A DNA stretch of 64,000 nt from Sulfurovum sp. (lineage in GTDB: Bacteria; Campylobacterota; Campylobacteria; Campylobacterales; Sulfurovaceae), in the NCBI GenBank assembly GCA_024637255.1, contig JAGXFO010000007.1, forward strand, positions 1 to 64,000. Direction: 5' to 3'. Below, piece after piece: positions 43,342-51,722 of the stretch (positions are counted from its first letter, which is position 1; the number at the start of each line of letters is the position of its first letter). Both the position numbers and the translations under genes were made by a program. The notes below the pieces were generated by a model that was not told the origin of the DNA, searched no databases, and saw only the letters and a program-made list of their open reading frames with translations.

Positions 43342-44535
43342 TTAATGCAAATCCGCATTTAATTTTACTTCTCTGGTACTTCTTTTAAGCACTATCTCAC
43401 CAGTGGTTGAGTCCTGTCTGAAGTGAAGTCCGTTGAGCCCCTGGAACTCATCTGCCCTAAAGGTTGTTTTACCCTCAAGCGTTGCATTCGGGTTGGCCGC
43501 TTGTATTTTTGCCAACTCATCCGGATGTACTTTAACTTTGGTGCCTGCAAAGATAGCCACACCGCCATCGATGATACAGGCGTCACCAAGCGGTATACCG
43601 CAGGTTGAGTTTGCCCCAAGCAGAGTATTTTCACCAATACTGATGGGGTTGCCGTCCGTGCCGCTAAGCACACCAAGGATACTCGCACCCCCACCTACAT
43701 CTGAACCTGCACCGACTATAGCAGAAGAAGAGATACGTCCCTCTACCATCACAGGCCCCAGTGTTCCCGCATTAAAGTTGATGTATGATGCACCCGGCAT
43801 CACTGTAGTACCAGCCGCAAGCTGAGCACCCATACGCACTTTGGACGCCTCTAAGATGCGTGTATTGTCAGCAGGTATGATGTGCTGCAAATACCTTGGA
43901 AACTTATCTACTGAGTCTACTGTAGGATAAGTACCGTTTAGTTTCATCTCTATTTCATGGTCTCTGAGGTATTCAAGCTCGTAGGGCGTATTGCCTACCC
44001 ATGCTACATTGGACAAAATGCCAAATGCACCGTTTAGGTTCACCTTTCTTAGCTCTGCCTTAGCAAGAGAAAGGGCATACAGTTTCAAATAGACTGCTTC
44101 TACACTCTGGGCATTGGCATCTTCAAACAAAAAGACCATTCTAAAATTCTTACCTATATCCTGCATATGTGCAAGCGCTTTGATCACCTGTACATTTTTA
44201 TGTGCATCACCCGTTGCCTCTCCAAGATACGGCGCAAAGGCTGCCATGGCATTTTGTACAAAAGTATCATTAATGGTTGTTACAAATTCAGTGCCCGAAA
44301 AATCTACATCACATTTTGATTCCTGTAGTGCTTTAATGAACACAGCAGCAGAACCAAAATTCTCTTTCCAGTTGATAAGCCCGAAGTTTGCTTGAAGTAT
44401 TTTCTCAGCGTTTTTCTGGCCTCTGTCTACTCTTGCGATACCAAATGCCATAGGCTCTTTGTATCCTGGTTGTGACGCAACCTCTGTTACGAACCTTTTA
44501 AATGCTTCACTTGATGCTATTGTTTCGATTGCCAT
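43342..44535 (-). CDS. dapD: 2,3,4,5-tetrahydropyridine-2,6-dicarboxylate N-succinyltransferase
   Basis: A 397-residue long-form DapD of the lysine/meso-diaminopimelate pathway. The C-terminal half is a left-handed beta helix of hexapeptide repeats: RMGAQLAAGTTVMPGASYIN, GPVMVEGRISSSAIVGAGSD and GGGASILGVLSGTDGNPISI, then ENTLLGANSTCGIPLGDACI. The N-terminal ~180 residues form the extra domain of the Campylobacter/Pseudomonas-type enzyme. CAGGAG precedes the ATG. It is monocistronic, with hairpins after it, and supplies peptidoglycan precursor. Confidence 0.94.
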   Translation of the reverse strand: MAIETIASSEAFKRFVTEVASQPGYKEPMAFGIARVDRGQKNAEKILQANFGLINWKENFGSAAVFIKALQESKCDVDFSGTEFVTTINDTFVQNAMAAFAPYLGEATGDAHKNVQVIKALAHMQDIGKNFRMVFLFEDANAQSVEAVYLKLYALSLAKAELRKVNLNGAFGILSNVAWVGNTPYELEYLRDHEIEMKLNGTYPTVDSVDKFPRYLQHIIPADNTRILEASKVRMGAQLAAGTTVMPGASYINFNAGTLGPVMVEGRISSSAIVGAGSDVGGGASILGVLSGTDGNPISIGENTLLGANSTCGIPLGDACIIDGGVAIFAGTKVKVHPDELAKIQAANPNATLEGKTTFRADEFQGLNGLHFRQDSTTGEIVLKRSTREVKLNADLH

Positions 44536-44624
44536 CTTAAAATCTCCTGTAAATAATGAAAAAGATTATACTTGATTTTCTTTAAACGTTCGGGAATCAC
44601 CCTAAGCTCTAACCGATATTACTG

Positions 44625-44630
44625 TACAAT
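44625..44630 (+). promoter_or_regulatory. -10-like element before a 56-residue small frame
   Basis: TACAAT is followed by six bases (CCGCCC) and the ATG at 44637, the same geometry as the other leaderless-type genes in the window. Confidence 0.35.
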
Positions 44631-44636
44631 CCGCCC

Positions 44637-44807
44637 ATGAAACATCTTAGAGGCCATAGAAAAAACTATTTTAAATTAGCCGTCATCGCACTATACTCCA
44701 CACTTTCAAAGTTGTGTTGGATCGACAGCAATTTTCAGTACCATAAAAAAGCCTTTATCTACCACGAGTACAAAACCTCGCCTCCCTGCTTATCTGTTTT
44801 TTATTAA
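44637..44807 (+). CDS. Possible small protein (56 residues) before the TonB receptor
   Basis: The frame encodes a basic, aromatic-rich 56-residue peptide, MKHLRGHRKNYFKLAVIALY then STLSKLCWIDSNFQYHKKAF and IYHEYKTSPPCLSVFY. It has a weakly hydrophobic centre and two Cys residues; no family is recognised. There is no ribosome binding site, but TACAAT six bases before the ATG matches the leaderless promoter layout of other genes here. It ends 39 bases before the TonB receptor. The intergenic stretch 44536-44846 contains no other feature, and no cobalamin riboswitch box was seen. Confidence 0.35.
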   Translation: MKHLRGHRKNYFKLAVIALYSTLSKLCWIDSNFQYHKKAFIYHEYKTSPPCLSVFY

Positions 44808-44846
44808 TCATCACACGCTCACTTAACAGACAAACAAGGAAAAAAC

Positions 44847-46718
44847 ATGAACATCAAATCACTCAGCCTCGTCACGGCTACACTATTACTAACCAACACT
44901 TATGCAGACGAAACACTTGAGCCAATTATTATCGTCTCAAGCAACAAAACAACACAGTCTATCACGAATACCACTTCAAATGTTACTGTAATTACGGCTG
45001 AAGACATAGAAGAAAACGGATATCAAACCGTTTCTCAGGCCATCAGTACTGTAGCTGGCATTAGCATTTCACAAAGTGGGGGTTTGGGTCAGCTCACATC
45101 TATTTTTACGCGAGGAATGAATGGTGGACAAACATTGGTACTTCTAGACGGTATGCGCCTCAATGATCCAAGCACACCCAATGGCGCAGCACTGATAGAA
45201 ACATTTTCAACGCAAAATATTGAACGAATCGAAATTATCAAAGGTGCCCAAAGCAGCATTTGGGGCTCCAATGCAAGCGCAGGTGTGATTAATATCATTA
45301 CCAAAAGTCCAAAGGAAAGTGTACATGGTTCTTTGGCTTTAGGCTATGGATCTTATGCCACAAAAGATATGGAGGCGCAACTCTCATACAAAGATGAAAA
45401 ATTTATGGCACAAGTGATGGCTGCCAAGCTAAGCACCGATGGCATCTCTGCTATGGCACCAAGGTCTGCTGAAGCAGATGGATACGAAAATGAAAATTAT
45501 AACTTAAAAGCGGGCTATACTTTTAATGCAAACAATCAACTTTCACTCAGCTACAATGACATCAAGACAGATACACAGTTTGACGGCAGTGGTCCTGATG
45601 ACACAAAGACTGCAGGAGATTCAAAACAAAAAAACTATGCATTGACATATGATTTTACACAGAACAACTATGCAGGAGTGTTTAATGCTAGCAAAAGTGA
45701 TATCAAAAGACGCTACATGAGTCTTGATGATTGGGGTGGAGCATATTCAAGTTTAAATGAAGCAACCATGAATGAGTATTCTTTTATCAATAAGCTTAAT
45801 TATGATGAAAATACAGCGATACTCGGACTTGAATACAAAGATATAGATGGACTTTTTGATGGCACGTACACAAGCCCTTATTACTCTTCCTACGATCCAA
45901 GAGATACCGGCTATACAAACAAGGCTGTTTTTGTCTCAAACGTCTATCATCTTAACGATGCTACCTTTTTTGAAACCAACCTGCGTTATGATACTTTCGA
46001 TAAATTTGAAAATAAGGCTACTTACAAACTGGGAGCAACACATCGTCTCTCACTTCTTGAAGGCTTAAGTGCTAGTGCCAATTACTATACGGCATATGAT
46101 GCGCCAAGCATATACCAACTGGCCAAACAATCTCCAGTAGTCAATGAGCTTAAACCTATGTACACCAAAGGGTACGACATTAGTGCAAGCTATAAGGATC
46201 TATTTTCCATTACTTATTTTAACAATGAAGTAGAAGACAATATTGTTGATGTCGGCTGGTATCCAGATGCCCAATACGTCAATATAGAGGGTAAGGAGAA
46301 ATTTAAAGGCATTGAGCTGCAGGGCAATTATGCGCTGCCTGTTGCGGGTGTTACTCTTTCTGGAAACTATACACGATTATTAGACTACAAGAATATTGAA
46401 GACAAAAATCTTATCAGGCGTCCAAAAGAAGTACTTAACCTTTCGCTCGATAAATATACAGATAGCAATACGCATTGGGGTATCAATACTCAGTATATTG
46501 GCGACAGAGAAGACACTAGATTCAATCCAGACTGGACGACATCTCAAGTCTCAACAGGAAACTACACCCTATGGAACCTAAACTTCGGTACAAAAATTAT
46601 AGATGATATCGATCTTAGCATCCATGCAAGAAACATCTTCGACAAAGACTATCAGTCTGTTTATGGATATGCAACAGAAGGTCGCTCAGCCTATGCTAAA
46701 ATCAAATACAGTTTTTAG
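44847..46718 (+). CDS. TonB-dependent outer-membrane receptor, BtuB-like
   Basis: A 623-residue receptor: signal peptide (LVTATLLLTNTYA), a TonB-box-like ETLEPIIIVSSN, a plug domain (about 40-155; VITAEDIEENGYQTVSQAIS, GGQTLVLLDGMRLNDP and IERIEIIKGAQSSIWGSNAS) and a 22-strand barrel ending AYAKIKYSF with a terminal Phe. The plug sequence LxLLDGxRLNDP and overall size resemble BtuB-type cobalamin receptors, but metal-chelate substrates are equally possible. AAGGAA precedes the ATG. No riboswitch or Fur box was identified. The membrane protein gene follows after 13 bases with its own -10. Confidence 0.88.
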   Translation: MNIKSLSLVTATLLLTNTYADETLEPIIIVSSNKTTQSITNTTSNVTVITAEDIEENGYQTVSQAISTVAGISISQSGGLGQLTSIFTRGMNGGQTLVLLDGMRLNDPSTPNGAALIETFSTQNIERIEIIKGAQSSIWGSNASAGVINIITKSPKESVHGSLALGYGSYATKDMEAQLSYKDEKFMAQVMAAKLSTDGISAMAPRSAEADGYENENYNLKAGYTFNANNQLSLSYNDIKTDTQFDGSGPDDTKTAGDSKQKNYALTYDFTQNNYAGVFNASKSDIKRRYMSLDDWGGAYSSLNEATMNEYSFINKLNYDENTAILGLEYKDIDGLFDGTYTSPYYSSYDPRDTGYTNKAVFVSNVYHLNDATFFETNLRYDTFDKFENKATYKLGATHRLSLLEGLSASANYYTAYDAPSIYQLAKQSPVVNELKPMYTKGYDISASYKDLFSITYFNNEVEDNIVDVGWYPDAQYVNIEGKEKFKGIELQGNYALPVAGVTLSGNYTRLLDYKNIEDKNLIRRPKEVLNLSLDKYTDSNTHWGINTQYIGDREDTRFNPDWTTSQVSTGNYTLWNLNFGTKIIDDIDLSIHARNIFDKDYQSVYGYATEGRSAYAKIKYSF

Positions 46719-46720
46719 GC

Positions 46721-46726
46721 TATAAT
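46721..46726 (+). promoter_or_regulatory. -10 element of the membrane-protein gene, leaderless-type
   Basis: TATAAT starts two bases after the TonB receptor stop codon and is followed by five bases and the ATG at 46732. No ribosome binding site intervenes. Confidence 0.5.
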
Positions 46727-46731
46727 TTTCT

Positions 46732-47295
46732 ATGTTAAACATACTTCCTTTATGGTTCATCAGGTACAAATTTGTCAACTCCCTCTTTTTGGGGTTGAGT
46801 GTGGGTGCTATCTTTACGCTTTATGCACCGCTTGAACCTTCCATCTACTCGTTGGGCGGTGTCATCTTGGCTGTAGCCATGCTTCTGGTAGCAAGGCTTT
46901 ACAGTCATATACTTAACGCAGAGTGGTTTTTCAGGATCTCTTTTTTTGTAGAGCTGGTGATGCTTTTTGTGATGCTCTATTTTCTCTATGCCGCTTATAG
47001 CTACCAGACTGCACTGCTGCTTTACATTGGGTACCAACTTACTTTTGTTTTCGGAAGCTACCTAGTAAGGGCAGAAACCCTACTTTTGAAGACAGATGTC
47101 CTGCTGACAAAACTCGATACAGCCAAACAGTTGGGCTATCTTTTGGGCATGGGGCTTTCTTATGTTTTCTATAACACATTGACCTATTACGGCATAGACA
47201 AGAACCAGGACCAGGTCTATAATTTACATTTTTTACTTATCGCTGTTGAAGTGCTGGTGATTGTTTTGATTTGGAAAAGTTTTAAAAAAGACTAA
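46732..47295 (+). CDS. Polytopic membrane protein of unknown function
   Basis: A 187-residue, very hydrophobic protein with about six predicted helices (for example VNSLFLGLSVGAIFTLYAPL, GGVILAVAMLLVARLYSHIL, FVELVMLFVMLYFLYAAYSY and LLIAVEVLVIVLIW) and a short basic C-terminus (KSFKKD). A polar loop RAETLLLKTDVLLTKLDTAK separates the halves. The outline is half the size of a major-facilitator transporter, but no transporter motif is visible. It lies 13 bases after the TonB receptor and could assist uptake, though its own TATAAT suggests separate expression. Confidence 0.75.
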   Translation: MLNILPLWFIRYKFVNSLFLGLSVGAIFTLYAPLEPSIYSLGGVILAVAMLLVARLYSHILNAEWFFRISFFVELVMLFVMLYFLYAAYSYQTALLLYIGYQLTFVFGSYLVRAETLLLKTDVLLTKLDTAKQLGYLLGMGLSYVFYNTLTYYGIDKNQDQVYNLHFLLIAVEVLVIVLIWKSFKKD

Positions 47296-47307
47296 GAAGC
47301 CAAGGAT

Positions 47308-47832
47308 TTAGTCATGTGAATCTATCACCCCATAGTCATCTTCATACGCCCCGTAATCATCTTCATAATACTCATCTGCAGCCTCTCCGTACAGATTCGC
47401 GTCTCCTTCAACAACCACGACCGTCCCTACTCTTGCCCAGGCAAACATCCTTTGGGCGAAGCCGTTTGTAAGCCGTATGCAGCCATGAGAAGCGGCCTTG
47501 TCTGGCACATACCCAAGATGCATGGCGATGCCGCTATTGGTGAGGCGCATCATATATGGCATGACTGCTCCACCCTTTGGCTTAGGCCAGAGATTGGACT
47601 TGTGATGACGCTTTTTTTGAAGAATAGTAAATTCACCTTCTGGGGTTTCACGGCCAGGCTTACCCGAAGAGATGCGACCTTCGAACACGATGAACCCATC
47701 TTCAACTGCGTACGCTTTTTGCTCTGAGAGGTCAACAACGACATGTCTGGAAGCAAAGAGCAGAGATGATGTCATCCATAGGGCAATAAAGTATATAAAA
47801 ATGTTTCTCCTCGCAGGTATCAACGCTCTCAA
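47308..47832 (-). CDS. L,D-transpeptidase (YkuD family)
   Basis: A 174-residue exported protein with a signal-anchor (IFIYFIALWMTSSLLFA) and one YkuD domain: VVVDLSEQKAYAVEDGFIVF opens it, GKPGRETPEGEFTILQKKRH contains the conserved T-P-x-G-x-F, and HLGYVPDKAASHGCIRLTNG contains the catalytic SHGCIRL with Cys. It forms 3-3 peptidoglycan cross-links or attaches proteins to the wall. The C-terminus is strongly acidic and tyrosine-rich (ADEYYEDDYGAYEDDYG). The start is TTG one base after the pgi stop; ribosome binding sequence GCAGGGA lies inside pgi. Confidence 0.88.
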   Translation of the reverse strand: MRALIPARRNIFIYFIALWMTSSLLFASRHVVVDLSEQKAYAVEDGFIVFEGRISSGKPGRETPEGEFTILQKKRHHKSNLWPKPKGGAVMPYMMRLTNSGIAMHLGYVPDKAASHGCIRLTNGFAQRMFAWARVGTVVVVEGDANLYGEAADEYYEDDYGAYEDDYGVIDSHD

Positions 47833-47833
47833 T

Positions 47834-49051
47834 CTAGCTTCCCTGCAGCTTTTTCTTTAAAATAATTTTTCCAGCTTCTACTCCGGGCTGATCATAGGTA
47901 TTGACATCGATGAGTTCTCCCACAAGAGAAGTGAGTAACTCATAGTAAAAGATCAAAGAACCAATGTTATCTTCTGTAACACTTTCTATGGTGATCGTGT
48001 CCAAAGGTATACTCCCCTGATCCAGTAACGCTTCAACCACAGAATCACACTGCATGTTGATCAGTTTTGAAAAAGTAAGATTGTTTAAAACGTCAAGTGC
48101 TTCCAAATGTGGCAGCGTAATGTCAGGAATAGCAATATTGTCAGCAAAATCTTCAATCTTGATAAAAGTTACCGACTTGTCTCTAGTCCCCTGCATAATA
48201 AGCTGAAGAAAAGAGTGTTGGTCTTTGGGTCCTATAAGACCAATGGGTGTGAGTCCTACATGAAAGGCACTGTGACGCTGATGTTTGCCAAGACTTTCAC
48301 CCCAAAGCTGCACATACCATTGGCAGAAATAGGTGAGTGTTTCAGAGTAAGCAAAAATACAGTTGATGTTGTACTGAGCATGGTTTTTTGCATAATAGAC
48401 TGCTTTTTTAAGCAGTCTCTCTTTCACATATCCATCGTTGAAAAAACTATTCTTAATCTTTTTTGCTCCCAACAACAAAGCCTCAATATCTATACCGCAC
48501 AGTGCCAAAGGAACCAATCCGACTGATGAAAGTACAGAAAATCTACCTCCTACATTGTCAGGAAGAGGAAGCACTGAAGCCTTGATCTCTTTGGCATACT
48601 TTTCAAGAGGAGAGCCAGGATCAGTAATAAAAGTATAAGCAGAAGGATCACTTTGCAAAGAATAGACATATTTATAGATGGAAAAAGTCTCCACCGTACT
48701 GCCCGATTTTGAGATAACCAGGAAATGGGTTTTTTTGACATCAAACTTAGAAAGTAACTCTGTAATGTTGATAGGGTCCGTACTTTCAAAGAAATAAAGC
48801 TTTCTAGTCAGTTCTTTCACCGGCTTCATAAACTCATACACTGCTTTCGCACCCAAGGAGCTTCCTCCTATGCCAATCACAGCGATGGTTGATATATCTT
48901 GCGAAAGAGAACCACAATACTCCAATATAGAGCCTACATCCTGCTCGGGGAGTGCATAGTAGCCGATTGAACTCTGTTCTTTCCTAATGGCTTCAAAGGC
49001 TCTTTGCTCATCTTGTCTACTGTTTGAAGTGAAATAAAGTTTATTTTTCAT
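47834..49051 (-). CDS. pgi: Glucose-6-phosphate isomerase
   Basis: A 405-residue PGI of the short bacterial type (E. coli 549). IAVIGIGGSSLGAKAVYEFM contains the sugar-phosphate loop G-I-G-G-S, VISKSGSTVETFSIYKYV the S-K-S/T-G-x-T phosphate site, DNVGGRFSVLSSVGLVPLAL the family signature G-G-R-x-S, and a C-terminal DQPGVEAGK with the active-site Gln and Lys region. It interconverts glucose-6-P and fructose-6-P. It stands at the head of the polysaccharide locus on the same strand but separated by 95 bases from the next gene, so a metabolic supply role is an inference. Confidence 0.93.
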   Translation of the reverse strand: MKNKLYFTSNSRQDEQRAFEAIRKEQSSIGYYALPEQDVGSILEYCGSLSQDISTIAVIGIGGSSLGAKAVYEFMKPVKELTRKLYFFESTDPINITELLSKFDVKKTHFLVISKSGSTVETFSIYKYVYSLQSDPSAYTFITDPGSPLEKYAKEIKASVLPLPDNVGGRFSVLSSVGLVPLALCGIDIEALLLGAKKIKNSFFNDGYVKERLLKKAVYYAKNHAQYNINCIFAYSETLTYFCQWYVQLWGESLGKHQRHSAFHVGLTPIGLIGPKDQHSFLQLIMQGTRDKSVTFIKIEDFADNIAIPDITLPHLEALDVLNNLTFSKLINMQCDSVVEALLDQGSIPLDTITIESVTEDNIGSLIFYYELLTSLVGELIDVNTYDQPGVEAGKIILKKKLQGS

Positions 49052-49146
49052 ACTGCTACTTTTTAGTTATATTATATCTATTGCCTCTTTACAAAGTCTT
49101 GTGATTTCGTAAAAATATTTCTTCTTAGTGGCTTGTGCCAGAAGCA

Positions 49147-50160
49147 TTAACACTTCCGTTTTTGTCTTTTAATCATCGCAGCAAGGAACATGTAAAGAAT
49201 TACGATATTGAAGATAAAAAGGATGAGCAACAGTCCCACATCCGCACCCTTTTCCAGCTGCAATCCTGTTAAAGAATACACTAGCTGCAGTATGCCCAGG
49301 AAAAGAACGGTTTTTCGGGTATCTTCTGCAAAGAAGTGTCTTAGTATATGGTGTACATGGCATCTGTCCGCAGAGAACATGGAACGGCCATTTATTTTAC
49401 GCCGAACCATCACAATCACCGTATCAAGCACAGGAATGGCTGCAATAAACAGTATGCTTACAGCAGGAAGGTAGGCCAAAGACTTTATTGCCAGCATCGC
49501 GATGACAAAACCCAGCATCAGCGAACCGCTGTCCCCCATAAAAATAGAAGCAGGATGCCAGTTGTAAACAAGAAATGCCAAAAGTGTAGAAATAAAGGCG
49601 CCAGAAAGCACCATCATAAACATATCATGATGCTCATACCCCACCCAAAAAAAGGCACCCAGTATGACAATACTTACCGTAGCAGCCAAGCCATCCAAGC
49701 CGTCTATGAGATTGAGCGCATTGGTAAACCCGACTACTGCAAATACAGTAAAAGGAAGAGAAAGCCACCCCAAAGAGAGGGGGAAACCAAAAAAAGTACC
49801 AAGTTTATCGATAAAAATATGATCAAGATAGAGAAATACAGTAGCAAGAATGATGACAAAAAACTTGGTATTGGGAGAAGCATCACGGTGATCATCCAGC
49901 ACACCAATGATAAAAATTAAAAAAATTGCTACAAAGGTCCAAGGGTAAGCGAGCAAAACATCTGTATGAAAGAAAGGGAAAACCAAAACTACGGCAAGAA
50001 AAAATCCTATGCCGGCTCCTCTTGGGGTATGTTTTACATGTGTACTCCGACCATTTGGCACATCAACCAAGCCAAATCTGAGTCCATGGGTACGCACTGC
50101 CCTTACCAATACAAATGACAGAATAAAAATAAGAACAAATTCAAAAAGCAAACTTAGCAA
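49147..50160 (-). CDS. WecA/MraY-like polyprenyl-phosphate glycosyl-1-phosphate transferase
   Basis: A 337-residue glycosyltransferase family 4 (MraY/WecA superfamily) membrane protein with about ten helices. RFGLVDVPNGRSTHVKHTPR matches the first cytoplasmic loop (D-x-P-x-x-R-x-x-H), GVLDDHRDASPN contains the paired Asp, GFTNALNLIDGLDGLAA the N-x-x-N-x-x-D-G-x-D-G motif, and FMGDSGSLMLGF the catalytic F-M-G-D-S-G-S; HHILRHFF contains the C-terminal His cluster. It would start polysaccharide synthesis by moving a sugar-1-phosphate (GlcNAc-1-P type) to undecaprenyl phosphate. The start codon is TTG three bases after the wza-like stop; no clear ribosome binding site. Confidence 0.92.
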   Translation of the reverse strand: MLSLLFEFVLIFILSFVLVRAVRTHGLRFGLVDVPNGRSTHVKHTPRGAGIGFFLAVVLVFPFFHTDVLLAYPWTFVAIFLIFIIGVLDDHRDASPNTKFFVIILATVFLYLDHIFIDKLGTFFGFPLSLGWLSLPFTVFAVVGFTNALNLIDGLDGLAATVSIVILGAFFWVGYEHHDMFMMVLSGAFISTLLAFLVYNWHPASIFMGDSGSLMLGFVIAMLAIKSLAYLPAVSILFIAAIPVLDTVIVMVRRKINGRSMFSADRCHVHHILRHFFAEDTRKTVLFLGILQLVYSLTGLQLEKGADVGLLLILFIFNIVILYMFLAAMIKRQKRKC

Positions 50161-50163
50161 GAC

Positions 50164-50925
50164 TTAGTCCGCTAAGTATTTAAGCGTTACGAATGGGGCA
50201 GCAAGCCTTGTGATCGTCTCAAGCGGAGCAGTATAGTTGTCCGATGCCACTTTAAACCGTTTCCAACTGTCTGGTTTTACATACACGATATCATTAGGTC
50301 TCAACATTAAAGAGGCATAGTTCATGGTATCAAAGTTCGTCAAATCCACTGTACGTATCTGCATGCCTTTTACCGGAGAATTTGAAAGTATCATAATCTC
50401 ATTTCTTACTGCATCATCTGTCAAATCTCCGGCATTTGCCAGGGCTTCAAAAAGCGTCATCTTCTCTTTGTCTATATTGACCACGCCTGGCTTCTTCACT
50501 TCTCCTAAAACAAAAAGACGTTTATTGAGCACTTCAAGATACACCGAAGGTGTGTTTAAATATGTTCTATATCTCTCAGTAATACGATCTGCTGCCTGCG
50601 TCTGTGTAAGTCCGGCCACTTTCACCTTTCCTATAAGAGGCAGAGAGACATTTCCAGCCGTATTCACAAGGATTCCCTTGCTGTTCATACTCTCTCCCAT
50701 ACCGCTTGAACCTGCTTCAGAACCTTGTGTCGGATCTTTGTAAAGGGTAATTTCAAGTCTGTCTTGAGGTAAGATGCGGTACTCTATGCTTCTGTTTGTC
50801 AGACTCGTCGCGTGTTCTGTCGTACTCTTTTTGGTCTGCATGAGCATATACTCTGATTTCTTTGCACATCCGCTTAACAAGATCATTGTCCCCACCAATA
50901 CCGCAGCACTCTTTTTAAATAGCAT
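50164..50925 (-). CDS. Wza-like polysaccharide export lipoprotein
   Basis: A 253-residue lipoprotein: lipobox LLSGC (Cys20), Poly_export domain (about 48-140; YRILPQDRLEITLYKDP and SLPLIGKVKVAGLTQTQAAD), then one SLBB domain (about 145-225; VFVLGEVKKPGV-like LFVLGEVKKPGVVNIDKEKM). The C-terminal helix around APLETITRLAAPFV would span the outer membrane as in Wza. It is smaller than E. coli Wza (379), with one SLBB unit fewer. It forms the outer-membrane exit of the capsule or exopolysaccharide exporter together with the Wzc-like kinase encoded two genes upstream. Confidence 0.92.
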   Translation of the reverse strand: MLFKKSAAVLVGTMILLSGCAKKSEYMLMQTKKSTTEHATSLTNRSIEYRILPQDRLEITLYKDPTQGSEAGSSGMGESMNSKGILVNTAGNVSLPLIGKVKVAGLTQTQAADRITERYRTYLNTPSVYLEVLNKRLFVLGEVKKPGVVNIDKEKMTLFEALANAGDLTDDAVRNEIMILSNSPVKGMQIRTVDLTNFDTMNYASLMLRPNDIVYVKPDSWKRFKVASDNYTAPLETITRLAAPFVTLKYLAD

Positions 50926-50984
50926 ACTTTTTCCCTTTTATTTTACTTATTCTATCTTATTATTAATAAATATGAGAATCGTCA

Positions 50985-51722
50985 CTAATCCAATTCGTCA
51001 TTGCGTATCGTATTGTTGGCAAAAATAGACCCGTAAGCATCAGACTGAAACACTTGAGCCAAGGTATCTACTTGTTTTTTATGGTGCACATCAGATCCTA
51101 AAAAATCTATAAGTCCCTCTTTGCTAAGAAAGTCTGCATGCAATTTTGCGCCTTTTCCGTAATGCCCTCCAAAAGAGTTCAAATTTACCTGGAAATGTAC
51201 GCCCAGGTCTTTTAGACGTTTAAACTCTTTGTCTGGATTTTTAATGTAACGGTAACGTTCGGGATGCGCAAAGAGAGGCGTATAGCCTGCTGCGGAGATT
51301 TCAAAGATCATCTCTTCAAGATGCATAGGCTTGGCAACATAAGAGGTTTCAAAAAGCAGGTAGCCGCCTTTCATGGTCAGCATCTCTCCTTTTTTGAGCA
51401 GATCATAAAAACCATCATCCAAATAATACTCAGCCGCTGCTTCTATTTCAAGACCAATGTTTTCTTTTAGCGCTTCTTGCTTTAAAAGGGCGAGCCCATG
51501 CCTAATGCTCTTGGCTGTATTTTTATAGGCATCCAACATGATGTGAGGCGTAGTGATGACCTTGGTATAGCCCAACGCTTCCATGCCCCTCAAAAGCTCC
51601 ATACTCTCTTTCATATTTTGCGATCCGTCATCAATGCCGGGTATTAAATGCGAATGAAGGTCTACGCTTAACCTGGGTACACTTTTTTTCTCTTTTTTTC
51701 TCCCAAAGAGAGGGAAGATCAT
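50985..51722 (-). CDS. CpsB/YwqE-type PHP-domain tyrosine phosphatase
   Basis: A 245-residue PHP metallo-phosphatase. SVDLHSHLIPGIDDGSQNMK contains the metal-binding H-x-H-x-x-x-x-x-D-D, VITTPHIML a third His, LLFAHPERYRYI a fourth and FLGSDVHHKK the final D-x-H. CpsB enzymes dephosphorylate the tyrosine-rich tail of the partner BY-kinase and so control polysaccharide length and output. The ATG overlaps the stop of the Wzc gene by 4 bases, a tight kinase-phosphatase pairing. The N-terminus (RKKEKKS) is encoded by two A7 runs, a slip-prone stretch. Confidence 0.92.
   Translation of the reverse strand: MIFPLFGRKKEKKSVPRLSVDLHSHLIPGIDDGSQNMKESMELLRGMEALGYTKVITTPHIMLDAYKNTAKSIRHGLALLKQEALKENIGLEIEAAAEYYLDDGFYDLLKKGEMLTMKGGYLLFETSYVAKPMHLEEMIFEISAAGYTPLFAHPERYRYIKNPDKEFKRLKDLGVHFQVNLNSFGGHYGKGAKLHADFLSKEGLIDFLGSDVHHKKQVDTLAQVFQSDAYGSIFANNTIRNDELD

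Noticed and set aside
44536..44846. Cobalamin riboswitch upstream of the BtuB-like receptor
   Set aside because: No B12-box or associated conserved segments are present; the stretch is better explained by a small frame or nothing.
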